Part shown: positions 42,396 through 51,176 of the stretch, piece after piece
Position numbering within the stretch: position 1 is the first letter of the stretch
Layout of the letters: the number at the start of each line of letters is the position of its first letter
Source: Rhodospirillales bacterium
GTDB lineage: Bacteria; Pseudomonadota; Alphaproteobacteria; Reyranellales; Reyranellaceae
Assembly: GCA_016185145.1 (NCBI GenBank)
Contig: JACPOB010000018.1
Coordinates: 90,288-154,287, forward strand
DNA: 64,000 bases
Direction of reading: 5' to 3'
The notes under the pieces: model-generated
Told to the model about the DNA's origin: nothing
The model's database searches: none
Seen by the model: the letters and a program-made list of their open reading frames with translations, nothing else
Program-made: the position numbers and the translations under genes

Positions 42396-44441
42396 CTAGG
42401 CACGGACCGAGACCAGCAGATTGCCGAGCTTGTCCACGGTCACGCGATCGCCCGGCTCGACGACGGTCGTGCAATCGAGCTGCTCCAGGATCGCCGGTCC
42501 CTCGAACGTCGCATCGAGCGGTAGCTTGTCCCGGCTGTAGATCGGAGTCTGGTGCCAGCCGTCGCTGAACCAGACGCGTCGCTCACCGGCCTGGGCAGCC
42601 TTCAGGATCGGTGCGCGCTCGGTGGCGGCGAGCACGGCGAGCGAGATTTCCGGCCGCACGCCGATCACGGCGGTATGCAGGTTGACCAGCACCGGGGGGA
42701 TTTCCGGCAATTCGATGCCGAAGCGGCGGAAGTAGGCGGCGGCGAAGGCCTTGTGCAGGGCCTCGACGCCGATGCTTTCGCTCTCGACGCCGACCGACAG
42801 GATGTGGCTCTGGCCCTGGAACTGCATGTCGGCGGCGAGCACGCGGCGCAGCTCGCGCACCGGCACGCCTTCCTTGACGATGGTCTTGCGGCCCTCGGCC
42901 GCCTGCCCGGCGTAGACGGCCGCGATCGTCGCATCGTCGATCGCCGACAGGGGCTTGTTGATGGTGCGCACATAGTCGTGGCGCAGGTCGGCGACGACGC
43001 AGCCCAGCGCATTGGTGATGCCGGGCCGCGCCGGCACCAGCACCGTCGGGATGCCGAGCTCGCGCGCCAGCGCCGTGGCGTGCAACGGCCCCGCGCCGCC
43101 GAAGGCGAATAGGGCGAAATCGCGCGGATCGTGGCCGCGCGACAGCGACACCAGGCGGACGGCGCCGGCCATGCGGTCGTTGGCGACGCGCAGGATGGCG
43201 GCCGCCGCGGCCTCGGCATCGAGGCCGAGCCGCTTGCCGACCTTTTGCTCGATCAGGCCGCGCACATGGTCGAGGGTCACCGGATGGTCGACGCCCAGCA
43301 GCCGGTCGGGATTGAGCCGGCCCAGCACCAGGTTGGCGTCGGTGATGGTGGGCTCGGCGCCGCCGCGGCCATAGCAGATCGGGCCCGGCCGGGCGCCGGC
43401 GCTCTCCGGCCCGACGCGCAGCATGCCCGCGGCATCGACCGAGGCGATCGAGCCGCCGCCGGCGCCGATCGTGTGCACGTCGACCATCGGCACGTGGATG
43501 GGCATGGCGTATTCCAGCTCGAGCTCGCCCGACACGGTCGGCACGGCGTTCTCGATCAGGCCGACATCGGTCGAGGTGCCGCCCATGTCGTAGGTGATGA
43601 GGTTGGGATGACCCGAGGCGCGCCCGGTATAGGCCGCCGCCATCACGCCCGAGGCCGGGCCCGACATCACGGTGTTCACGGCCGACAGGGCGATGAACTG
43701 CGACGACGCCGTACCGCCATTGCCCTGCATGACCAGGATGTCGCGGTCGAAGCTTTTAGCCAAAAGCTCCAGGCGCAGGCGCGTGAGATAGCGGTCGAGC
43801 ACGGGCTGCACCGAGGCGTTGACCGCCGCCGTCACGCCGCGCTCGTACTCACGGTATTCCGACAGGATGGCATGGCCGGCCGTGATGTAGCCGTTGGGCC
43901 ACAGCGCGTGCACGATCTCGGCCGCGCGCTTCTCGTGCGCCGGGTTGATGTAGCTGTGCAGGAAATGGATGACCACGGCCTCGCAGCCCATGGCTAAAAG
44001 CTTCTTCGCCGCCTCGCCCACTGCCGCTTCGTCGAGCGGCGTCAAGACCTTGCCGTCGGCGTCCATGCGCTCGGGAACTTCCAGCCGGACCTCGCGATCG
44101 ATCAGCGGATTGAAGGTGCCGCGCAGCCCATAAGGCTGCGGCCGCGTGCGGCGGCCGAGCTCCAGCACGTCGCGGAAGCCTTTGGTGGTCAAAAGCCCGA
44201 CCTTGGCGATCTTGCGCTCGAGCAACGCGTTGGTGGTCGTGGTCGTGCCATGGACCAGGGCCTGCACGGCGGCGGGATCGGCATCGGCCGCGGCAAGCGC
44301 CGCCATGAAGCCGACGGCCTGGTTGTCGACCGTGGTCGGCACCTTGGCGAGCTTGACGGTGTTGGAGCGCGGGTCGACGGCCAGGAGGTCGGTGAAGGTG
44401 CCACCGACGTCGATGCCGACGGTAAGGAAACGCGGGGGCAT
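42396..44441 (-). CDS. hydantoinase/oxoprolinase family protein, HyuA-type subunit (681 aa)
   Basis: The ATP-dependent N-methylhydantoinase/5-oxoprolinase/acetone-carboxylase alpha family, with an ASKHA fold. The N-terminal phosphate motif is TVGIDVGGTFTDLLAVD; LVHGTTTTTNALLERK and LITYDMGGTSTDVGLIEN follow, and a second GDMGG-like site and the Zn/ATP region HTIGAGGGSIASVDAAG are intact. Length is normal. The usual partner HyuB is not adjacent; the neighbours are a Liv importer upstream and a nucleotidyltransferase-like gene downstream. The importer may bring in its substrate, for example a cyclic amide or hydantoin; that is inferred. Confidence 0.92.
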   Translation of the reverse strand: MPPRFLTVGIDVGGTFTDLLAVDPRSNTVKLAKVPTTVDNQAVGFMAALAAADADPAAVQALVHGTTTTTNALLERKIAKVGLLTTKGFRDVLELGRRTRPQPYGLRGTFNPLIDREVRLEVPERMDADGKVLTPLDEAAVGEAAKKLLAMGCEAVVIHFLHSYINPAHEKRAAEIVHALWPNGYITAGHAILSEYREYERGVTAAVNASVQPVLDRYLTRLRLELLAKSFDRDILVMQGNGGTASSQFIALSAVNTVMSGPASGVMAAAYTGRASGHPNLITYDMGGTSTDVGLIENAVPTVSGELELEYAMPIHVPMVDVHTIGAGGGSIASVDAAGMLRVGPESAGARPGPICYGRGGAEPTITDANLVLGRLNPDRLLGVDHPVTLDHVRGLIEQKVGKRLGLDAEAAAAAILRVANDRMAGAVRLVSLSRGHDPRDFALFAFGGAGPLHATALARELGIPTVLVPARPGITNALGCVVADLRHDYVRTINKPLSAIDDATIAAVYAGQAAEGRKTIVKEGVPVRELRRVLAADMQFQGQSHILSVGVESESIGVEALHKAFAAAYFRRFGIELPEIPPVLVNLHTAVIGVRPEISLAVLAATERAPILKAAQAGERRVWFSDGWHQTPIYSRDKLPLDATFEGPAILEQLDCTTVVEPGDRVTVDKLGNLLVSVRA

Positions 44442-44451
44442 GGCTAATTCA

Positions 44452-44557
44452 CCTCACCCTGAGGAGCATCGCGAAGCGATGCGTCTCGAAGGGTGGCCCC
44501 AGTCTTGGTGTTGCCCACCCTTCGAGACGCGCACTTCGTGCGCTCCTCAGGGTGAGG
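44452..44557. repeat. dispersed inverted repeat, family A (copy 4)
   Basis: Same ends and inner arms as the other copies. It lies between the livF-like gene and hyuA within what looks like one operon. Confidence 0.85.
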
Positions 44558-44577
44558 TGGTCTGGTTCACACATGCT

Positions 44578-45279
44578 CTACACCGATAGATACTGTTCGC
44601 GGAGGGAAGCGTCGGCCGTCAGCTCGGCCATCGAGCCGCCGAAGCGGATCTGGCCCTTCTCGATGATATAGGCGCGGTCGGCCACCGCCTGGGAGAAATG
44701 CAGGTTCTGCTCGGACAAGAGCACGCAGAGCCCTTCGCCTTTCAGCGCGTGGATGGAGCGCGCCATCTGCTCGACGATGATGGGCGCCAGCCCTTCCGAG
44801 GGCTCGTCCAGCAGGACGCAGCGCGGATTGCCCATCAGGGTGCGGGCGATGGTCAGCATCTGCTGCTCGCCGCCCGACATGCGCCCGCCCGGCCGCTCGC
44901 GCATGTTGGCGAGGTTGGGGAACAAGGCGAAGAGCTTGTCCTCGGTCCAGGCCGGCGCGCCGGGGCGTGGCGGCTGAAGGCCGACGGCCAGGTTCTCCAT
45001 GACGCTGAGCTCGGTGAAGATGCGGCGGTCCTCGGGCACGTAGCCCAGGCCGAGCCGGGCGATGCGATAGGGTTGCAGGCGCTCGATGCGCTTGCCGTCG
45101 AAGGTGACCTCGCCCGCTGCGGCCGGCACCAGGCCCATCACGGTCTTCATGACGGTCGACTTGCCGGCGCCGTTGCGGCCCAGCAGGGCCACGACCTCGC
45201 CAGCCGACGCCTCGAGCGACACGCCGTGCAGGATGTGGGCGCGGCCGTAGTAGGCGTGCAGGTCTTTTACGAGGAGCAT
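44578..45279 (-). CDS. Liv-type ABC transporter ATP-binding protein, LivF-like (233 aa)
   Basis: ATPase of the second Liv importer. Walker A GRNGAGKST, signature MSGGEQQML, Walker B CVLLDEPSEGL and His-switch LLSEQNLHF are present. It is separated from the LivG-like gene by a family C hairpin (45295-45356) rather than overlapping it, unlike the first importer. Confidence 0.94.
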   Translation of the reverse strand: MLLVKDLHAYYGRAHILHGVSLEASAGEVVALLGRNGAGKSTVMKTVMGLVPAAAGEVTFDGKRIERLQPYRIARLGLGYVPEDRRIFTELSVMENLAVGLQPPRPGAPAWTEDKLFALFPNLANMRERPGGRMSGGEQQMLTIARTLMGNPRCVLLDEPSEGLAPIIVEQMARSIHALKGEGLCVLLSEQNLHFSQAVADRAYIIEKGQIRFGGSMAELTADASLREQYLSV

Positions 45280-45294
45280 GCGTGCTCCTCATTG

Positions 45295-45356
45295 TCTTCC
45301 GGACCGCGCGCTTCCTGCGCGCCCATGAGCGCGCTGGAAGCGCGCGGTCCGGAAGA
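45295..45356. repeat. strong hairpin, family C repeat, between livG- and livF-like genes
   Basis: The arms TCTTCCGGACCGCGCGCTTC(C) and (G)GAAGCGCGCGGTCCGGAAGA are exact 21-bp complements around a 20-nt loop. Related sequence occurs at 2267-2404 and 36166-36211. It may stabilise upstream mRNA or reduce expression of the distal ATPase and hyuA. Confidence 0.8.
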
Positions 45357-45367
45357 GGATGAAAACA

Positions 45368-46114
45368 TCAGTGCGTCCCTCCCAGATACACCGCCCGCAC
45401 GTCGGGATTGGCGCGCACTTCCTGTGGCGTGCCGCCGGCGATGAGCTGGCCGCGATCGAGCACGATGATGCGGTCGGCCTGGCTGAACACCACGTCCATG
45501 TCGTGCTCGGTGAACAGCACGGCGATCTTGCGGGCGCGGGCAAGGCGCGCCGCCAGCTCCATCAGGGCGACACGCTCCTTGGGCGCCATGCCGGCGGTCG
45601 GCTCGTCCATCAGCAGCAGGCGCGGCTGGTTGGCGAGCGCCATCGCCAGCTCGACGCGCTTGAGGTCGCCGTAGGCCAGCACGCCGCAAGGACGCTCGGA
45701 CTGGTCGAGCATGCCGACCTGGTCCAGCAAAGCATCGGCCTCGGCGATGAAGGCGCGACCGAAGCGGCCGAGCAGCGAGCGCAGGCGGCCGGCGTGCGAG
45801 TAGATCGCCATCTGCACGTTCTCGCGCACCGACAGCGAGGCGAAGGTCGCCGTGATCTGGAAGGTGCGGCCGACGCCGAGCCGCCAGATCTGACGCGGCT
45901 TCAGGCCGACGATGTCGCGGCCTTCGAGCCGCACGATGCCGTCGTCGGGCGCGAGCTGGCCGTTCAGCATGTTGAAGCAGGTGCTCTTGCCCGCACCGTT
46001 GGGGCCGATCAGGGCCAACAGCTCGCCGGGATCGATGGCGAAGGACACGTCGGCCACCGCCTGCACGCCGCCGAAGGACTTGTGCAGCCCTTCCACCTGC
46101 AGGACGGCACTCAT
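45368..46114 (-). CDS. Liv-type ABC transporter ATP-binding protein, LivG-like (248 aa)
   Basis: Walker A GPNGAGKST, a degenerate signature CGVLAYGDLKRVELAMAL, Walker B LLLMDEPTAGM and His-switch FTEHDMDVVF mark a LivG ATPase. ATG 46114 overlaps the stop of the permease gene by 4 nt (ATGA). Confidence 0.94.
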   Translation of the reverse strand: MSAVLQVEGLHKSFGGVQAVADVSFAIDPGELLALIGPNGAGKSTCFNMLNGQLAPDDGIVRLEGRDIVGLKPRQIWRLGVGRTFQITATFASLSVRENVQMAIYSHAGRLRSLLGRFGRAFIAEADALLDQVGMLDQSERPCGVLAYGDLKRVELAMALANQPRLLLMDEPTAGMAPKERVALMELAARLARARKIAVLFTEHDMDVVFSQADRIIVLDRGQLIAGGTPQEVRANPDVRAVYLGGTH

Positions 46115-48000
46115 ACCAGCTTTTCCCTTGATCTGGCCTCGCGCCAGCGCTGGATCAGCGCCTTCAGGCCGCCGACCAGTCCCTGCGGGAAGAGCAGCAC
46201 GATCGCCAGGATCACCAGCCCCATGACGGCGCGCCAGAACTCGGTGCGGCGGGCGACCTCGTCGCGCAGCCAGGTGAAGATGGCGGCACACGCCAATGGC
46301 CCGGTCAGGGTCTCGACGCCGCCCAGCAGCACCATGATCAGTCCGTCGGTCGACTGGGCGATGGAGATGGTCGAGGGCGAGATGCTGCCCTTGGAGAAGG
46401 CGTAGACGGCGCCGGCCAGGCCCGCGAGCGCGCCGACCAGGACGAAGGCCATCCACTGATAGGCGCGCAGGTCGATGCCGATCGCCTCGGCGCGCAGCGG
46501 CGAATCGCGGCCGGCGCGCAAGGCGTAGCCGAAGGGCGAGAAGAGGACGCGCCACAGCAGCAGGATGCCGGCGCCGCAGAAGGCGAGCGCCAGGTAGTAA
46601 TAGGTCGTCTTGTCGGCGAGCCAGGCCGACGGCCAGACGCCGAACACGCCGTTGCTGCCGCCGGTGAAGGAATCCCACTGGAAGACGATCGACCAGCTGA
46701 TCTGGGCGAAGGCCAAGGTCAGCATGGCGAGGTAGACGCCCGACAGCCGCACGCAGAACCAGCCGTAGACGACGGCGAAGGCGCCGGCGACCAGCGGCGC
46801 CAGCACCAGCGCCGCTTCCATCGGCAGGCCGGCGCGCTTCAGCAGCAGGCCGGCGGCATAGGCGCCCAGGCCGAAATAGGCGGCATGGCCGAACGACACC
46901 ATGCCGGCCGGCCCCATGATGAAGTGCAGGCTTACGGCGAACAGGGCGAAGCAGAAGATGTCGGTCAGCAGGATGGTGACGTAGCGGTCGGCGGCGACCG
47001 GCACCGCGAGCAGCAGCGCCAGACCGACCAATACGAAGGTCCAGGAGGGCACGGTGAGCGGCGGCGCGGGATCGGCGGCGATGCGTTGTGCGGCCTGCGG
47101 CTTGCCCAGAAGGCCGAAGGGACGCACGACCAGCACGATCGCCATGATGAGGAACTCGACCACCAGGGTGAGCTTGGAGAAGACGATCTCGGCGCCGAAC
47201 CAGTTGACCGTGCCGACGCCGATGCAGAAGGCCTTGGCCACGCCGATCAGCACGGCGGCCAGGAAGGCGCCGCCGATGCTGCCCAGGCCGCCGACCACGG
47301 TGACGACGAAGGCGTCGGCGATGACGGAAAGGTCGAGCTCGAGATTGGCGGGCTCGCGCGGGATCTGCAGCGCGCCGCCGAGGCCCGCCAGCACGGCGCC
47401 GACGAAGAACACCGAGGTGAAGAGCCTGGCCTGGTCGACGCCGAGCGCGCCCACCATCTCGCGGTCCTGCGTCGCGGCGCGCACCAGCGCCCCCCAGCGC
47501 GTGCGCGTCAGCAGCAGCCACATGACCAGCAGCACGACCGGGCCGATGGCGATCAGCAGCAGGTCGTAGGTCGGAATGCGCCGGCCCAGGATCTCGACGG
47601 TAGAGAGGCCGGGCGCGCGCGGTCCGACCAGGTCCTCCGCACCCCAGACGAAGAGCGCGATGTCCTTGATCACCAGCACGACGGCGAAGGTGGCGAGAAG
47701 CTGGAACAGCTCGGGCGCCTTGTAGATGCGGCGCAGGATCAGCACCTCGATCAGGATGCCGACCAGACCAACCGCCAGCGCCGCCAGCACGACCGAGGTC
47801 CAGAAACCCAAAGGCGTGCGGCCGAGCGCCTGGATCAGGCTGTAGGCGCCGTAGAGGCCCAGCATGTAGAGCGAGCCATGCGCGAAATTGACGATCCGCG
47901 TCACGCCGAAGATCAGCGACAGGCCGGCCGACACCAGGAACAGCGACGCCGCGGCCGCCAGCCCGTTCAGGAGCTGGATGATGATGGAGGCGAAGGTCAC
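46111..48000 (-). CDS. fused LivH-LivM ABC transporter permease (629 aa)
   Basis: One polypeptide carries both permeases. Residues 1-290 are LivH-like (LVSAGLSLIFGVTRIVNFAH and later FVVTVVGGLGSIGGAFLAAV). After a linker (QAAQRIAADPAPPLTVPSW), residues about 310-629 are LivM-like (FIMGPAGMVSFGHAAYFGLG, then VYLAMLTLAFAQISWSIVF). Fused versions are known but less common; the first importer in this window has them split. About 16 membrane helices are predicted by eye. Confidence 0.93.
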   Translation of the reverse strand: MTFASIIIQLLNGLAAAASLFLVSAGLSLIFGVTRIVNFAHGSLYMLGLYGAYSLIQALGRTPLGFWTSVVLAALAVGLVGILIEVLILRRIYKAPELFQLLATFAVVLVIKDIALFVWGAEDLVGPRAPGLSTVEILGRRIPTYDLLLIAIGPVVLLVMWLLLTRTRWGALVRAATQDREMVGALGVDQARLFTSVFFVGAVLAGLGGALQIPREPANLELDLSVIADAFVVTVVGGLGSIGGAFLAAVLIGVAKAFCIGVGTVNWFGAEIVFSKLTLVVEFLIMAIVLVVRPFGLLGKPQAAQRIAADPAPPLTVPSWTFVLVGLALLLAVPVAADRYVTILLTDIFCFALFAVSLHFIMGPAGMVSFGHAAYFGLGAYAAGLLLKRAGLPMEAALVLAPLVAGAFAVVYGWFCVRLSGVYLAMLTLAFAQISWSIVFQWDSFTGGSNGVFGVWPSAWLADKTTYYYLALAFCGAGILLLWRVLFSPFGYALRAGRDSPLRAEAIGIDLRAYQWMAFVLVGALAGLAGAVYAFSKGSISPSTISIAQSTDGLIMVLLGGVETLTGPLACAAIFTWLRDEVARRTEFWRAVMGLVILAIVLLFPQGLVGGLKALIQRWREARSREKLV

Positions 48001-48006
48001 TTATCC

Positions 48007-48100
48007 GTCGTCTCGACCGGAGCGCGAAGCGCGAAGCGGAGAGACCTTGTCTGCATCGGGCAAGATCCCTCGACTTCGCTGCGCTCCGCTCGGGATGACG
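48007..48100. repeat. dispersed inverted repeat, family B
   Basis: Ends CGTCTCGACCGGAGC and GCTCCGCTCGGGATGACG are imperfect inverses. It lies between the binding-protein gene and the fused permease gene. Confidence 0.7.
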
Positions 48101-48115
48101 ACGACTTCGTCGTCG

Positions 48116-49321
48116 TCAATTCGCCGGCCTCATCTTCTTGATCTCGTCGTCCGGCGGCAGGACGTCCTTGCCGTCGACGAAGCGCCATTCCTTCATGAAA
48201 CCCTTGCCGTCCTTGACGCCGAGCTTGCCGACATAGGCGCCCATGGTCGACTGATGGTCGAGCGGCCGGTACTCGATCATGCCGAAGGGCGTCATCACGG
48301 TGATGCCGCTCGCCGCCTTGATCAGCTTGTCCTGATCGAGCGAGCCCGCCTTCTTGATGATCTCGACCGCCGACATGATGGTGGCGTAGCCCACCACCGA
48401 GCCGAGCCGCGGATAATCCTTGTACTTGGCCTGGTAGGCGTTGAGGAACTTGGTGTGCTCGGGCGTCTTGAGCTCGCTCCAGGGATAGCCCGTGACGTAC
48501 CAGCCGTCCGGCGTCTCCTCCTTCAGGGGATCGAGATACTCGGGCTCGCCCGCCAGCAGGTTGAAGACTTCCACGCCCTTGAAGACGCCGCGCTGCTGGC
48601 CCTCGCGCACGAACTTGGCGAGGTCGGGACCGAACAGCGAGGAGAAGATCGCGTCGGGCTTGGCGTCGGCCAGCGCCTGCACCACCGCGCCGGCGTCGAT
48701 CTTGCCGAGCGGGGTGGCCTGCTCGGTGACGAACTCGACGCCCGGCTGCTTGGCCGACAGCAGTTTCTTGAAGGCGGCCGTGGCCGACTGGCCGTACTCG
48801 TAGTTGGGATAGACGATCGCCCAGCGCTTCTTGTTGAGCTTGACTGCGTCGGGAATCAGCATCGCCGTCTGCATGTAGGTCGAGGTGCGCAGGCGGAAGG
48901 TGTAGGCGTTGCCCTGGTCCCACACGATCTTGTCGGTGAGCGGCTCGGCCGCAAGGAACAGCACCTTGCGCTGCTTGGCGAAGTCGGCGACCGCGAGACC
49001 GACGTTCGAGGGGAAGGTGCCGACCAGGAACGACGCGCCCTCGCGGCTCAGAAGCTCCTCGGCCACGCGCACGGCGTCGCCCGGATTGCCGTTGTCGTCG
49101 CGGCTTATGACCTCGATCTTGCGGCCGAGCACGCCGCCCGCGGCATTGACCTCCTCGACCGCCAGCTCCCAGCCCTTCTTGTAAGGCTCGAGGAAGGCCG
49201 GAAAGACCTTGTAGCTGTTCATCTCGCCGATCTTGATCGGGCCTTGCGCGCCGGCTGGCGCGACCATCGACAGCCCGACCAGCGCCGCGGCGCCAGCGAG
49301 CAACTTGTTGCGGGTCAGCAT
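48116..49321 (-). CDS. Liv-type ABC transporter substrate-binding protein (401 aa)
   Basis: Periplasmic binding protein of the second importer. Signal peptide TRNKLLAGAAALVGLSMVAP, cleavage near AGAQG. The mature part opens IKIGEMNSYKVFPAFLEPYK, unlike the leucine-type LSG opening, which suggests a distinct ligand class. ATG 49321 follows GGAGGGG. The gene is first in the order binding protein, fused permease, LivG, LivF, HyuA. Confidence 0.92.
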   Translation of the reverse strand: MLTRNKLLAGAAALVGLSMVAPAGAQGPIKIGEMNSYKVFPAFLEPYKKGWELAVEEVNAAGGVLGRKIEVISRDDNGNPGDAVRVAEELLSREGASFLVGTFPSNVGLAVADFAKQRKVLFLAAEPLTDKIVWDQGNAYTFRLRTSTYMQTAMLIPDAVKLNKKRWAIVYPNYEYGQSATAAFKKLLSAKQPGVEFVTEQATPLGKIDAGAVVQALADAKPDAIFSSLFGPDLAKFVREGQQRGVFKGVEVFNLLAGEPEYLDPLKEETPDGWYVTGYPWSELKTPEHTKFLNAYQAKYKDYPRLGSVVGYATIMSAVEIIKKAGSLDQDKLIKAASGITVMTPFGMIEYRPLDHQSTMGAYVGKLGVKDGKGFMKEWRFVDGKDVLPPDDEIKKMRPAN

Positions 49322-49368
49322 ATATCCCCTCCGTGAAGCAACCCCATTGCTTGAACCGAGCCTAGCAC

Positions 49369-49746
49369 TCAACTCGCGAAAGACGAACGCGCCTGGACGC
49401 CCCAATGCCCGTCCTGGCGCGTGACGATGTAGATCGTCTCGAACCGGCCGATCAGCGAGCCGTCCGCCTTCCAGCGACTGAACGCCACTTTAAGGTGGAC
49501 CTTGTCCGGCCCGACATGGATCGGCGTGCGTTCGTCCCACTGGCTGCGCGCCCAGCCCTCGCCCGCTCGCGCGACGAAATCGGCCAGCTTGTAATCGCCG
49601 CGGTTCTGCCAGACCACGACCTTGCCGCCGGCCAGCCGCACGTGCGGGAAATTGCACGCCGCATTCGTGGCCGCCTCATCGCCGCGATTGAGGCCGTCCA
49701 TGTAGGCGTCGAGCACCGCCATCGCTTCCTTCAGAGGATCGCTCAT
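49369..49746 (-). CDS. NTF2-like (SnoaL-type) domain protein (125 aa)
   Basis: A small alpha+beta protein: an N-terminal helix (LKEAMAVLDAYMDGLNRGDE), FPHVRLAGGKVVVWQNRGDY and a C-terminal strand set ETIYIVTRQDGHWGVQARSS fit the NTF2-like fold. ATG 49746 is preferred because AGGAAG lies about 8 nt upstream. Ligand or enzyme activity is unknown. It lies just after parE on the same strand. Confidence 0.78.
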   Translation of the reverse strand: MSDPLKEAMAVLDAYMDGLNRGDEAATNAACNFPHVRLAGGKVVVWQNRGDYKLADFVARAGEGWARSQWDERTPIHVGPDKVHLKVAFSRWKADGSLIGRFETIYIVTRQDGHWGVQARSSFAS

Positions 49747-49758
49747 CTTTCGCACTTC

Positions 49759-50046
49759 CTATAGATGGCGCTCGACATCCATCCGCCGATGCAGGATGCG
49801 GACCACAACGATGGTCGTGCCAGTGATCCGGTAGAACAGGACATGTGAACCCACTGGGTACTTCCGATAGCCCGGCCGAACGTCGTCGCAGCTGCGGCCG
49901 ACTTTCGGATTCGCAGCCACCGCATCGACCGCCGTTTTGACGAGTCGAATGTAGATTTCCGCCTGTCGTACGCCCCAATGCCCAATTGTGTATTCCCAGA
50001 TGTCATCAAGATCAGATTGAGCACGCGGAGAAAGAATGGGCCGCAT
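49759..50046 (-). CDS. parE: RelE/ParE family toxin (95 aa)
   Basis: A type II toxin with the normal ParE length. It starts MRPILSPRAQSDLDDIWEYT, the usual first helix pair, and ends VLFYRITGTTIVVVRILHRR, the typical C-terminal strands. Internal blocks NPKVGRSCDDVRPGYRKYPV are family-like. ParE poisons DNA gyrase; RelE-type members cut mRNA, and the RelE catalytic residues are not obvious here. It lies 10 nt after the antitoxin gene. Confidence 0.92.
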   Translation of the reverse strand: MRPILSPRAQSDLDDIWEYTIGHWGVRQAEIYIRLVKTAVDAVAANPKVGRSCDDVRPGYRKYPVGSHVLFYRITGTTIVVVRILHRRMDVERHL

Positions 50047-50056
50047 TCTCGAGTTC

Positions 50057-50302
50057 TCATTGCCTGCGCCGTTTGCGCTTCTTCGCAATGAAGGCTTCGA
50101 AATCGAAAGGCGTCGCCGGACCGCTTGCTTCACCTTCGTCAAGTGCGGCGCGCAACGCCGCCAGCCTTGCTTCCTGCTCTTCCAGCAGCCGCAAACCTGC
50201 CCTAACGACATCACTGGCGGAGCCATAACGGCCCTGCTCGACCCTTTCGTCGATGAAATTGCTGAAGTGCTCGCCGAGGCTGAAGGATGTGTTTTTGGCC
50301 AT
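50057..50302 (-). CDS. parD: ParD/CopG-family antitoxin (81 aa)
   Basis: A ribbon-helix-helix antitoxin. N-terminal strand and helices [20 protein letters not shown] and [20 protein letters not shown] are the ParD hallmark; the basic C-terminus (KKRKRRRQ) would contact the toxin or DNA. ATG 50302 follows GAGGAGG. A perfect palindrome (50318-50334) just upstream is its probable operator, giving autorepression. Confidence 0.93.
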   Translation of the reverse strand: MAKNTSFSLGEHFSNFIDERVEQGRYGSASDVVRAGLRLLEEQEARLAALRAALDEGEASGPATPFDFEAFIAKKRKRRRQ

Positions 50303-50317
50303 ACTCGCCTCCTCTGT

Positions 50318-50334
50318 ATACCAATATTTGGTAT
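50318..50334 (-). promoter_or_regulatory. ParD operator-like palindrome overlapping an upstream stop codon
   Basis: ATACCAATATTTGGTAT has perfect 7-bp arms around TAT. It is 15 nt before the parD start, and its last base is part of the TGA of the UPF0280 gene. Confidence 0.7.
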
Positions 50335-51176
50335 CAGGCCGATTTGACGTTTTCAAGGCTGGCTGGCGCATCGACCCGCCACTGTCCGTTCAGAGATAAC
50401 GCCGCGCCTTCGATCAGACCACAAAGGCGCAACCGACGTACTTCAACCACACCCCGATCCAGTGCTTCGGTGATTGCAGCGCCCGAAAGCGATCCAACCG
50501 CAACGGTGACCAACAAATCGCCGAGGTCGCTGTCGGGGTCGAGGTCGCGCGCCGGTCGGCGTTCGATGGCGGGATGGTCCAGGTTCACAGCGTTGGCGAT
50601 CAGCGTCGCCGCGGCATCGGCGGCTGCGGCGGTTGCCGCCAGCACCGTCGCCGAATCGGCGATGCCCAGGGAGAACGAGCGCCCGCCACGGCCCGAGGTG
50701 GCGATGCCACGCGCGGGCTGGTCGTAGGTCAGCCGTGCCACGCCGTCGAGGGCGGTGGCGAAGATGCCGGCGCGCAGCTCGTGGCCCGGCGTCAGGTGGA
50801 GGGCGATGTCGCCGCCGTCGTTGACGTAGGCCTTGTCGAGCGTGCGGCCACGCACCAGCGCCTGCAGCATCTCGTCGGCGACGGCACCGGCCACGGCCGC
50901 CATGGGCGTGATGTAGACGGCGCGATGCGGCCACACGGCCTCGGCCATGCGGCGCGCCACCGGACCCTGCAGCAGCGGATAGGCGTCGCCGACCGGGCGA
51001 CGGAGCGTCGGAAGCTCGCGCACCAGCGCGGGAAGGATATCGGCGAAGCGCTCGATCGCCTGCTCATAGGCACGCTCGACTTCCGCAGCTGCGCCGAACG
51101 CTTCGACTATAAGGTCGATCGGCCCGTGCTGCAGATGCAGACGGCCGTCAGGGAAGCGGGCAGCGACCGCGCTCAT
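50334..51176 (-). CDS. UPF0280 family protein (280 aa)
   Basis: A member of an uncharacterised family with an ApbE-like fold by family knowledge. Visible blocks are [34 protein letters not shown] and [19 protein letters not shown]. In this locus it overlaps the reductase-like gene by 4 nt (ATGA), which ties it to that pathway, possibly in cofactor handling. Start ATG 51176 gives the usual N-terminus. Confidence 0.88.
   Translation of the reverse strand: MSAVAARFPDGRLHLQHGPIDLIVEAFGAAAEVERAYEQAIERFADILPALVRELPTLRRPVGDAYPLLQGPVARRMAEAVWPHRAVYITPMAAVAGAVADEMLQALVRGRTLDKAYVNDGGDIALHLTPGHELRAGIFATALDGVARLTYDQPARGIATSGRGGRSFSLGIADSATVLAATAAAADAAATLIANAVNLDHPAIERRPARDLDPDSDLGDLLVTVAVGSLSGAAITEALDRGVVEVRRLRLCGLIEGAALSLNGQWRVDAPASLENVKSA

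Noticed and set aside
46114..47521. A long frame joining permease DNA to the LivG-like ATPase
   Set aside because: The upstream part is a shadow frame of the fused permease; the ATPase starts at the ATG overlapping the permease stop.
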